Shown here piece after piece: positions 55,642 through 64,000 of a stretch of DNA of 64,000 bases (the stretch's first letter is position 1; each line of letters opens with the position of its first letter). The notes under the pieces are model-generated. The model had not been told where the DNA came from and ran no database searches. It saw only the letters and a list, made by a program, of their open reading frames with translations. Source of the stretch: Phenylobacterium kunshanense (GTDB lineage Bacteria > Pseudomonadota > Alphaproteobacteria > Caulobacterales > Caulobacteraceae); NCBI RefSeq assembly GCF_003254525.1, contig NZ_QFYS01000003.1, forward strand, positions 62,001-126,000. Direction: 5' to 3'. The translations under genes and the position numbers were made by a program.

Positions 55642-56958
55642 TCAGGCCCGCGGCTGCGCCGCAAGCCCCCGCTGATGCGCGAGCGCGCCCATGAGATAGG
55701 TGCGTTCCACGAGGCGGTCATCTGCCAGCACGGCGAGCACGAACAGCATCTCGGCGAGGGTGCGCGTCCTGGCCGTCCTGCGCGCGAGGAGGGGCGTGGC
55801 GCCAAGGTCCAGCACCACGAAATCGGCCTCCTTGCCCGGCGCGAGATTGCCCACCCGTCCGTCGATGTGCAGGGCGCGGGCCCCCGCCAGGGTGGCCAGG
55901 TAGAAGGCATGCAGCGGGTCCAGGCTGTCGCCCTGGAGCTGGCCCACCTTGTAGGCCTCGCCCATCATGTTGAGCAGGGAGAAACTGCCCCCGCCGCCGA
56001 CGTCGGTGGCGAGCGCCACGTTGATCCCGTGGGCGCAGGCGCGTTTCAGGCCGAACAGGCCGCTGCCGAGCAGCAGGTTCGAGGAGGGGCAGAAGGCGAC
56101 CGAGGCGCCGGCCTTGGCCAGTCGCTCCATCGCCTCCTCGTCGCAATGGACGCAGTGGGCGAAGACCGAGCGGCGGCCCACCAGCCCATGGCGCTCATAG
56201 ACCGCCAGGTAGTCCCGATCCTGCGGGAACAGCCGTCCCACCTCGGCGATCTCGGCGGCGTTCTCCGACATGTGGGTGTGCAGCAGCACGTCGGGGTGAG
56301 CCGCTAGGACTTCCCCCGCCATGGCGAGCTGGGCGTCGCTGGAGGTCACCGCGAAGCGTGGCGTGACGGCGTATCCCAGCCGTCCCCGGCCATGCCACGC
56401 GCGGATCAGGGCCTCGGTGTCGGCGCGGCCCGTCCGGACCGTGTCGGTCAGGCCCTCGGGCGCGTTGCGGTCCATCAGCACCTTGCCGGCCATCAGCCGC
56501 ATGTTGCGCGCGAGCGCGGCCTCGAACAGCGCCTCGGCCGAGGTCCTGTGCACCGTGCAGAAGGCGAGGGCGCTGGTCGTGCCGTTGGCCAGGAGCTGGT
56601 CGAGGAACACCTGCGCCACCGCGTCGGCATGGCCGCGATCCGCGAACGCCTGCTCGGTCGGGAAGGTGTGGGCCTGGAGCCAGTCGAGGAGCTGGGCGCC
56701 CCAGGCCGCGATGACGTCGACCTGCGGATAGTGGACGTGGGCGTCCACGAACCCCGGCGCGATCAGCCGCCCGGGCAGGTGCTCCACCGGCGCATCCTTC
56801 AGCGCGGGCGCGACGTCGGCATAGGCGCCGAACGCCGCCACATGCCCGTCCTCGACCACGAGCAGCCCATCGGGATGATAGGCGATCGCGTCCGGACCGG
56901 CGCGCGAGGGATCGTCCAGGGCATGCAGCAGGCCGGCGCGATAGGCTTTGCGGCTCAT
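55642..56958 (-). CDS. guaD: Guanine deaminase
   Basis: 438 residues of the amidohydrolase superfamily. The metal-binding HxH is VDAHVHYPQVD, followed by TFPTEQAF (a guanine deaminase signature), LLHTHMSENAAEI, FAHCVHCDEE, and the Asp in ATDVGGGGSFSLLNMMGEA. It hydrolyses guanine to xanthine and ammonia in the cytoplasm. It heads the minus-strand operon with the NUP and NCS2 genes, 33 nt upstream of the NUP gene. Confidence 0.94.
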   Translation of the reverse strand: MSRKAYRAGLLHALDDPSRAGPDAIAYHPDGLLVVEDGHVAAFGAYADVAPALKDAPVEHLPGRLIAPGFVDAHVHYPQVDVIAAWGAQLLDWLQAHTFPTEQAFADRGHADAVAQVFLDQLLANGTTSALAFCTVHRTSAEALFEAALARNMRLMAGKVLMDRNAPEGLTDTVRTGRADTEALIRAWHGRGRLGYAVTPRFAVTSSDAQLAMAGEVLAAHPDVLLHTHMSENAAEIAEVGRLFPQDRDYLAVYERHGLVGRRSVFAHCVHCDEEAMERLAKAGASVAFCPSSNLLLGSGLFGLKRACAHGINVALATDVGGGGSFSLLNMMGEAYKVGQLQGDSLDPLHAFYLATLAGARALHIDGRVGNLAPGKEADFVVLDLGATPLLARRTARTRTLAEMLFVLAVLADDRLVERTYLMGALAHQRGLAAQPRA

Positions 56959-57127
56959 TCGGGGGCGGCCAGGCAGGAAGAGTTGAGGGCAAGGCCGAGC
57001 AAGGCGCCTCCGCGCGTCGGCGGCCCAGAATCCCCGCGCTTCGACGGAAATGCAACCGCGCCGGCCGGTTGCGACGCCGCCCGGGCGCCTTCAGGATATC
57101 CGCCGCTCCCCTCAAGGCTCCGAGTCC

Positions 57128-57937
57128 ATGGATTTCCGCACCTGTTACGTCGCCTTCGAGACCCGGGCCGAGCGACCCCTGACGGTCGCCGCGCGTATGG
57201 ACGTTCCTGCGGCGGCCGATGGAGCCGCCCCGCCCCGCGTCCCCGCGGTGGTGATCTGCCACGGCTCGGACGGCGTCGACGCCCGGGGGCGCTTCCATGC
57301 CCAGGCGTTGCAGGCCGCGGGGTTCGCCACGCTGGAGCTCGACATGTGGTCCGCCCGCGGGACGGTGAGGGGCGCGCCGGGCCGCCCGAAGACCGTGCCC
57401 GAGACCCTGCCGGACGCGTTCGCCGCCCTGGCCTTCCTGACGCGCCAGCCCGAGGTGGATCCCGCCCGCATCGCCATCATGGGGTTCTCCTGGGGCGGCG
57501 TGGTCAGCGTCCTGTCGGCCACCCGCCGCTATGCCGACGCTCACGCCGAGCCGGGAACCTGGTTCGTGGCGCATGCGGCCTTCTACCCGGTGCTGTGGAG
57601 CTACAATCGCGCCCCGGGGCACGAACTCCGCGACCTCACGGGCGCGCCGGTTCTCATCCATGCCGGCGGCGCCGACGCCTACGACACGCCCGAGGTCTGC
57701 GAGGCGTTCCTCGCCGGCCTTGCGCCCGCCGACCGCGCGCACGTGGAACTGGTCGTCCATCCGGGCGCGACCCATGCCTTCGACCGGGACATGCCGGCCA
57801 AGACCATCCACGACCCCTACGCCCACAACGGCAAGGGCGGGGCGGTGCGGTTCGAGTTCGATCCGGATGCCGCCCGGGCGGCGCGCGACCGCGTCGTCCA
57901 GGTCTTCGGTGAGGCGTTCGCGAGCGTCGGCGCATGA
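57128..57937 (+). CDS. Dienelactone-hydrolase family protein
   Basis: 269 residues from the ATG at 57128. The alpha/beta fold has VVICHGSDGVDARG (oxyanion), nucleophile elbow IAIMGFSWGGVVS with Ser where true dienelactone hydrolases have Cys, acid in GGADAYDTPE, and His in HPGATHAFDRDM. No signal peptide. It is divergent from guanine deaminase by 169 bp and overlaps the next gene by 4 nt (ATGA). Substrate unknown. Confidence 0.85.
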   Translation: MDFRTCYVAFETRAERPLTVAARMDVPAAADGAAPPRVPAVVICHGSDGVDARGRFHAQALQAAGFATLELDMWSARGTVRGAPGRPKTVPETLPDAFAALAFLTRQPEVDPARIAIMGFSWGGVVSVLSATRRYADAHAEPGTWFVAHAAFYPVLWSYNRAPGHELRDLTGAPVLIHAGGADAYDTPEVCEAFLAGLAPADRAHVELVVHPGATHAFDRDMPAKTIHDPYAHNGKGGAVRFEFDPDAARAARDRVVQVFGEAFASVGA

Positions 57938-58920
57938 CGGCTCCGTCGCCCGCGGCCGCCAACAGGATCGTCTACTACGCCTTCCCGAACGCCAAGATTC
58001 AGGGCGGGCAGAAGATGATCCTTCGCCACGTCGAAACCCTCCGGGACCTGGGGTTCAACGCCATCTACTGGACGACCAAGGCGACGACCCTGCCGACCTG
58101 GCTCTCCCACCACGTCCCGGTCGAATATTCGACGCCGATCCGGCGCGGCGATGTTGTGGTCCTGCCCGAGGATGCGGTGAACTCGATCGCGACCGTGGCG
58201 GGGCTGGACCACCCGGTCGTCATCTTCTGCCAGAACCAGTTCATCCTGGCCGCCTTCGCACTTGACGCCCTGGACCGCTTCCCGGCGTCACGATCGCCGA
58301 CGTTCATGGCGGTGGGGCAGGGGCAGGCGGCCACGATCGGGCGGCTCTATCCCCACGCCCCGGTCGAGGTGGTCCCCTGCTTCGCGGACGATCGCCTGTT
58401 TCGCCCGGCGGCGGAGAAGTCGCCGGCCATCGCCTACATGCCCAAGAAGCGCGGCCTGGAACCCAAGATCATCCGGGGCCTCCTGCGCAAACTTCACGCC
58501 CGCCACGCGGGCCGCCCCTGGCTTGAGATCGACGGCAAGCCCGAGGCCGAGGTCGCGGAGGCGCTGGCGGGGGCCGAGCTCTATCTGAGCCTCAGCCGCT
58601 TCGAGTCCGTCGGCATGTCGACCCTGGAGGCCATGGCCAGCGGCTGTGTCTGCGCCGGGTTCACGGGGGTCGGCGGGCAGGACTACGCCACCCCTGCCAA
58701 CGGCTTCTGGGCCCCCGACGACGACTGCGAGGCCGGCGCCGACGCCCTGGCCCGGGCGGCAGATGTGGTCCTGGCGGGTGGCCCGCCGCTCCGCCGGCTG
58801 CGCGAGGCCGGCGAGGAGACGGCGAGGGCATGGTCCTATGCCCGGTTCCGGGACGCGCTGGAGGAGACCTGGATGCGGCTCGCGCCCGGCGCGCGCCTGA
58901 AGGACGGCCCCCTCGACTGA
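57934..58920 (+). CDS. GT4-like glycosyltransferase, paralogue A
   Basis: 328 residues. The N-terminal half begins RIVYYAFPNAKIQGGQKMIL (GG loop of GT-B transferases). The C-terminal half has LSLSRFESVGMSTLEAMASG, containing the E-x7-E motif that binds the sugar-nucleotide in GT4 enzymes. The expected basic residues before it lie around YMPKKRGLEPKII. It is about 10% shorter than usual GT4 proteins. Its ATG overlaps the preceding hydrolase by 4 nt. The next gene is a close tandem paralogue. Acceptor unknown. Confidence 0.75.
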   Translation: MTAPSPAAANRIVYYAFPNAKIQGGQKMILRHVETLRDLGFNAIYWTTKATTLPTWLSHHVPVEYSTPIRRGDVVVLPEDAVNSIATVAGLDHPVVIFCQNQFILAAFALDALDRFPASRSPTFMAVGQGQAATIGRLYPHAPVEVVPCFADDRLFRPAAEKSPAIAYMPKKRGLEPKIIRGLLRKLHARHAGRPWLEIDGKPEAEVAEALAGAELYLSLSRFESVGMSTLEAMASGCVCAGFTGVGGQDYATPANGFWAPDDDCEAGADALARAADVVLAGGPPLRRLREAGEETARAWSYARFRDALEETWMRLAPGARLKDGPLD

Positions 58921-58988
58921 CCCGCCTTCGCAAGGCCGCGCGGATCATGGCATAGCCGGGATCAGCCTCAGGACCGTCGCCGCCCGCC

Positions 58989-59948
58989 ATGCCCCGGATC
59001 GTCTACTACGGCTTCCCGACCGGCCGCATCCAGGGCGGCATGAAGATGATCCTGCGCCACGTGGAGACCCTGCGCGACCTGGGCTTCGACGCGGTGTTCG
59101 CCACCACGCCCGAGGCGGTGATGCCCGAGTGGCTGGATCACCGGGCGCCGGTCCACCGCGCCTTTCCCGTGCTGCGCGGCGACATCCTGGTGATCCCGGA
59201 GGACGCCTCCAACGCCCTGGGCCAGGCGATGCGGCGCGACCCGTCCCGCACGGTGGTCTTCACCCAGAACCAGTACATCTTCAGCGCCTTCGCGGTGGAG
59301 GCGCTGGCCGCATTCGCGGAAACGCCCCGGTTCATGGCCGTCGGCCGCATCCTGGCCGGCGTGGTCGGCCGGGCCTTCCCGACGGCCGAGGTCGAGCTGG
59401 TCCCCTGTTTCGCCGACGAGCGTCTGTTCGGCCCCGCGTCCGAGCGGACGCCCGCCATCGCCTATGTGCCGAAGAAGCGGGCCCTGGAGCCCAAGGTGAT
59501 CTCGGCCTACTTCAAGCGGCTCTATCCGCGGCACGCCGGCCGCCCCTGGCGGGAGGTGGCGGACCTGCGCGAGCCGGAGGTGGCCGGGGTCCTCGCCGCG
59601 TCCGAGATCTACCTCAGCCTCAGCCGCTTCGAGTCGGTCGGCATGGCGACGCTGGAGGCCATGGCCAGCGGCTGCGTCTGCGCCGGCTTCACCGGCATCG
59701 GCGGCCGGGAGTACGCCACCGCGGCCAACGGGTTCTGGGTGCCGGAAGACGACTGCGAGGCCGCCGTCGACGCCCTGGCCCGCGCCGCAGACCTCGTCCT
59801 GACCGGCGGCCCGCCCCTGGCCCGCTACCGCGAAGCCGCCCAGGCCACCGCCCGCCAATGGTCCTACGCCCGCTTCCGCGAGGCCCTCGAGGAAACCTGG
59901 ATGCGCCTCGCCCCCGAAGTGCGGATCAAGGACGGCCCGCTGGATTAG
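58989..59948 (+). CDS. GT4-like glycosyltransferase, paralogue B
   Basis: 319 residues. It aligns with the preceding gene from end to end without large gaps: RIVYYGFPTGRIQGGMKMIL, RHVETLRDLGF, VELVPCFADERLF, and ESVGMATLEAMASGCVCAGF with the same E-x7-E. Both proteins end in the same KDGPLD tail. The most divergent part is around residues 25-100, which would form the acceptor side, so the pair probably arose by tandem duplication and then changed acceptor. The two genes are 68 nt apart. Confidence 0.75.
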   Translation: MPRIVYYGFPTGRIQGGMKMILRHVETLRDLGFDAVFATTPEAVMPEWLDHRAPVHRAFPVLRGDILVIPEDASNALGQAMRRDPSRTVVFTQNQYIFSAFAVEALAAFAETPRFMAVGRILAGVVGRAFPTAEVELVPCFADERLFGPASERTPAIAYVPKKRALEPKVISAYFKRLYPRHAGRPWREVADLREPEVAGVLAASEIYLSLSRFESVGMATLEAMASGCVCAGFTGIGGREYATAANGFWVPEDDCEAAVDALARAADLVLTGGPPLARYREAAQATARQWSYARFREALEETWMRLAPEVRIKDGPLD

Positions 59949-59965
59949 GGGGCGGCTCTTGCGCC

Positions 59966-60619
59966 TCAGCCGATGAACAGCCGCCCATCCGGAGCCTCCG
60001 GGTGGCTGCGCACAACTCCGGCGCGAGTTGGCTCGCGGTCGAGGTCGTCCAGGGCCGAGGCGGCCGCTCGGGCGACGAGGCGCAGCAGGACGGGCTCCAG
60101 TCCGGCGATCACCGAAACCGCGTCCGACCGGTCCAGGGGAAGGCTCCGTGCCGCCACATCCACCAGATGGCTGGCGAAGGCGTGAAGCCAGGCGGTCAGG
60201 GCGGGTTCGAGGGGCACTCCGGCGGCGCCGGCCGTGGCGCCGAGCGCGACGGGATAGGCCGCCTCGGCCAGCGGCGGCGGACTCCAGGCCGACACCGCCT
60301 CCAGGAAGGCCTTGCCCTGGCTCAGCATTTCGCGGCGGCGCTCGGCGTCCGGGGCGAGGGCGGCGGCCAGGTCCGAAATATCGTCGAGGGCGGTGGCGTC
60401 CTCGGCTGTCGCGGCGATCCAGGCCGCCTTGAACAGCACCGCGTCGTTCCAGGCCCCACGCTCCAGCACGATGCCGATCCAGGCCGAGAGGTTCTCTGCG
60501 TCCCGCACCTCGGCCGCACGGATCGCCGCTTCGAGGTCGCGGGCAGGGCCGGACGACCCGCCGGGAACGGCCGGCGACAGCCAGGTGAGCAGACGCAGGA
60601 GGCGGGCTTCGGTGGGCAT
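59966..60619 (-). CDS. ureF: Urease accessory protein UreF (orphan)
   Basis: 217 residues from the ATG at 60619. The N-terminal LLRLLTWLSPAVPGGSSGPA matches the UreF pattern (normally LSPAFPVGxFxxSHGLE); the SHG part is changed to GPARDLEAA. The rest is helical (ENLSAWIGIVLERGAWNDAV, LFKAAWIAATAEDA). UreF with UreD and UreG loads nickel into urease. No other ure gene is in the window. Its place beside the URC operon, which releases urea, makes a link plausible. It is convergent with glycosyltransferase B. Confidence 0.75.
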   Translation of the reverse strand: MPTEARLLRLLTWLSPAVPGGSSGPARDLEAAIRAAEVRDAENLSAWIGIVLERGAWNDAVLFKAAWIAATAEDATALDDISDLAAALAPDAERRREMLSQGKAFLEAVSAWSPPPLAEAAYPVALGATAGAAGVPLEPALTAWLHAFASHLVDVAARSLPLDRSDAVSVIAGLEPVLLRLVARAAASALDDLDREPTRAGVVRSHPEAPDGRLFIG

Positions 60620-60716
60620 CACGGGACGAGCCTGAGGCGGTCCCGTGGGGTGTCCAGACAACCTTGGCGGGCGCGGACCGATCGAGGCCGGGCGCCTGTT
60701 TTTTAGGCTGCCTTCC

Positions 60717-61103
60717 TCACGCGCCGGGGGGCTGGCCTCCGGTGTGGGCATAGGTCTTGTTGGTGATCTGCCAGCGGCCGCCGACCTTCGCGACCGAGAA
60801 GTAGTCGACGAAGTCGCAGCCCATGTAGTCGGTCTCGACCAGCACCGCGACGCCGGCGTCGCCGGCCAGGTCGATGCTGCGCACGTAGGTCTGGTAGTTC
60901 GGCCCGGCCATTCCCGGCTGCTTCTCGATCATCGCGAAGAAGTCGGTGATGGGGATGTAGGTCTCCATCGGCCCGATGTGGCCCATCATCCGGGCGTCCG
61001 GATGAAAGGCCTGCTTGAGCTTGCCGACGTCGCCGTTCGCGCCGTCGATGTAGAGCTGGATCAGGCTGCGGACCTCTTCCAGGTCCTTGATGTGGCTTTC
61101 CAT
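60717..61103 (-). CDS. NTF2-like putative lumazine-binding protein
   Basis: 128 residues. The small cone-shaped fold is suggested by IQLYIDGANGDVGKLKQAFH, PDARMMGHIGPMETYIPITDF and GGRWQITNKTYAHTG, matching the putative lumazine-binding family (Lumazine_bd_2). Function is unproven; binding of a small planar ring is expected. It is divergent from the URC1 gene across 179 bp and could belong to the same metabolic set, since the URC1 product may be a ring-derived metabolite (inference). Confidence 0.7.
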   Translation of the reverse strand: MESHIKDLEEVRSLIQLYIDGANGDVGKLKQAFHPDARMMGHIGPMETYIPITDFFAMIEKQPGMAGPNYQTYVRSIDLAGDAGVAVLVETDYMGCDFVDYFSVAKVGGRWQITNKTYAHTGGQPPGA

Positions 61104-61222
61104 GGTTCTCCCCCAGTCTTCGCTGCATGGGCCGTCCCTGAAGGCCGGGCGTCAAGCCGTCCGGCAGGGGCTGTTTCAGGAATTGTTGCCAACTCCGCGC
61201 GCCAGGATCACTCTTCGATCTC

Positions 61223-61258
61223 AAAGGCCCTGCGCCGGCGAGCCCGCGCGGGGCCTTT
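61223..61258 (+). terminator. Terminator-like hairpin in the leader of the URC operon
   Basis: AAAGGCCCTGCGC (61223-61235) pairs with GCGCGGGGCCTTT (61246-61258) through 12 Watson-Crick pairs and one T-G pair, with a 10-nt loop, followed by T then C. It ends 24 nt before the URC1 ATG at 61283. No plus-strand gene lies upstream, so it is within the operon's own leader and could act as an attenuator. Upstream, GCCGG (61144-61148) and CCGGC (61161-61165) may form another small hairpin. Confidence 0.55.
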
Positions 61259-61282
61259 TCGACTCTGGAGGCCTGCCGATCC

Positions 61283-62538
<1,256 letters not shown>

Positions 62539-62539
<1 letters not shown>

Positions 62540-63702
62540 TGACGGCCGCCTCCGATGCCGATTGGCTCCTCACCGCCGGGGCCGTGCGCGAGACCGCGCG
62601 CCAGATGCTGCGGCTCGCCCTCGACTGGCAGCTGCCGGAATGGAGTGTCCAACCGGACCGGATGCACGCCGCCGCCGATCTGGTGGCCGACACGGTCCGG
62701 GCCAACTATCCCGACCTGAACGTGCCGTTTCACGCCCGCTGGCGCCACTTCGTCGTGGGCGGCCGCGACCTCTGGGCCGGACTCGAAACCCCGGGCGACG
62801 CCCAGGCCCGGGCCCGGGCCGCCTTCGACCTGGTGATCCCCTCGGTCCTGCTGGACGCTGGCTCCGGCCCGGGCTGGCGCTACCGCGATCCCGAGACCGG
62901 CGTGGAGCTCGCCCGGTCCGAGGGGCTGGGCGTCGCCTCGTTCCGGCTCTTCCAGTCCGGCGCGTTCTCGTCCGACCCGGCCGACCCGCTGCGGTCGGAC
63001 GCCTTGGGCCGCGTCGACGCGGCGATGATCGCTGACGCTTTCCAGGTGTGCGATGACAATCTCCTGGCGGGCCTGGAGGGACGCGCCGCCCTGCTGCGAC
63101 GGCTGGGATCGGTCGTCGAGCGCCCAGGCGACCTGTTCGACCTCATCAAGGCGCGCGCCAAGCGGGACTACCTCGCCGCGCCGACCATCCTCGAAGTGCT
63201 GCTGCAGACGCTTGGCCCCATCTGGCCCGGCCGGCTCAGTCTCGACGGCCGCCCGCTCGGCGACTGCTGGCGCCATCCGTCGATCGACGGCTTCGTGCCG
63301 CTGCACAAGCTGTCCCAGTGGATGGCCTATTCCCTCATCGAGCCGCTGGAAGCCGCGGGCCTGAAGATCGTCGACCTCGACGGTCTCACCGGTCTCGCCG
63401 AATACCGCAACGGCGGCCTGTTCGTGGATACGGGTGTGATCGTCCTTCGGAATCCCGACGACACGCGCATCCGGCATCCCGTGGACAGTCCCACTGTGGT
63501 GGCCTGGCGCTCGCTGACCGTGGCCCTGCTGGACGAGTTGGCGCCGATGGTGCGCGAGCGGCTTGGGGTGTCGAAGCGCGACTTCCCCCTGGCCCGGGTG
63601 CTGGAAGGCGGAACCTGGGCCGCGGGCCGGCGGATCGCGAGACAACTCCGGGCGGACGGCGGTCCGCCCCTCGCCGTCATCTCGGACGGCACGGTATTCT
63701 AG
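62539..63702 (+). CDS. URC4-type protein (DUF1688) of uracil catabolism
   Basis: 387 residues. The family signature [19 protein letters not shown] is present, as are [24 protein letters not shown] text ([18 protein letters not shown]) and [21 protein letters not shown] catalytic mechanism has not been assigned to this family; genetics in yeast place URC4 in uracil breakdown together with URC1. It overlaps the URC1 stop by one base and precedes upp by 10 nt, so the three are one operon. Confidence 0.9.
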
Positions 63703-63712
63703 GGGAGTTCAG

Positions 63713-64000
63713 ATGCAGGGCGTCACCGTCGTCGACCATCCGCTGGTGCAGCACAAGCTGACCCTGATGCGGAAGAGGGACACCTCCACCAAGAGCTTCC
63801 GGGAGCTGCTGCGCGAGATCGCCTCGCTGGTCTGCTACGAGGTCACCCGCGACCTGCCGCTGGAGCAGGTGGAGATCGAAACCCCGCTTGCCACCATGCA
63901 GGCGCCGATGCTCGCGGGGAAGAAGCTCGTGTTCGCGCCCATCCTGCGGTCTGGCCTCGGAATGCTGGAGGGGATGCTGGAGCTGGTCCCGGCGGCGCGC
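63713..64000 (+). CDS. upp: Uracil phosphoribosyltransferase, N-terminal part (runs off the window)
   Basis: 96 codons are visible from the ATG at 63713, preceded by GGGGAG. The start [20 protein letters not shown] and the segment [20 protein letters not shown] are typical of Upp; the PRPP-binding motif lies beyond the window edge. It converts uracil and PRPP to UMP. In the URC route this activity (URC6 in yeast) feeds uracil into the pathway. It is the third visible gene of the operon. Confidence 0.93.
   Translation, partial: MQGVTVVDHPLVQHKLTLMRKRDTSTKSFRELLREIASLVCYEVTRDLPLEQVEIETPLATMQAPMLAGKKLVFAPILRSGLGMLEGMLELVPAAR

Overview
The window is a 64 kb stretch of GC-rich DNA with dense, often overlapping genes and start/stop overlaps of the ATGA or TAATG type. 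It carries TonB-dependent receptors, Tat-type signal peptides, a NarK1/NarK2-type nitrate respiration locus and pyrimidine/purine catabolic genes. Together these suggest an alphaproteobacterium, most likely of the Caulobacterales (Phenylobacterium/Caulobacter-like). That placement is inferred from gene content and style only; there is no rRNA, tRNA, CRISPR array or insertion sequence in the window.

Layout. 0-8.6 kb: the 3' end of a phosphocholine-type phospholipase C, a TonB receptor, a HAD-IIA phosphatase facing an RpiR-type regulator, then an exported catalase-peroxidase (katG) with a small c-type cytochrome. 8.6-29.5 kb: an anaerobic-respiration island. One minus-strand operon of ten tightly packed genes runs from narK1 (21984) through narK2, narG, narH, narJ, narI, a NifM/parvulin-type isomerase, an outer-membrane porin and a hemerythrin-domain protein to a beta-carbonic anhydrase (8857). 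Divergent from it is a Crp/Fnr-family regulator without Fe-S cysteines. It is followed by moaA, nnrS, a class II ribonucleotide reductase, a second hemerythrin/RIC-like protein, moaB and moaD. Seven FNR/FixK/DNR-type 14-bp boxes (five exact, two with one mismatch) lie at promoters of this island, and two of them predict leaderless mRNAs. One further box precedes an apparently non-coding, structured 190-nt segment that ends in an intrinsic terminator, a candidate anaerobically induced small RNA.

29.5-36.7 kb: a surface-glycan block with an SGNH/AlgX-like protein, HAD phosphatase, methyltransferase, ATP-grasp enzyme, glycosyltransferase, and an FdtA/FdtB-like pair for a dTDP-3-amino sugar. 36.7-49.8 kb: mixed accessory metabolism, including an acyl-CoA-ligase-type enzyme, two nested palindromic repeats, a haem-oxygenase-fold protein, a LysR/sulfatase divergent pair, a TetR regulator, several Tat-exported proteins, and a TonB receptor with an alpha/beta hydrolase and an M28-like protein.

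49.8-64 kb: a nucleobase block. It holds a LOG-family phosphoribohydrolase, an orphan Pycsar-effector-like membrane protein, an exported adenosine deaminase, an NCS2 purine permease, a NUP-family purine nucleoside permease and guanine deaminase. After a dienelactone-hydrolase-like enzyme and two tandem paralogous glycosyltransferases come an orphan ureF and the URC1-URC4-uracil phosphoribosyltransferase operon. That operon is the signature of the URC route of uracil degradation, which releases urea. A terminator-like hairpin sits in its leader. The window ends inside upp.
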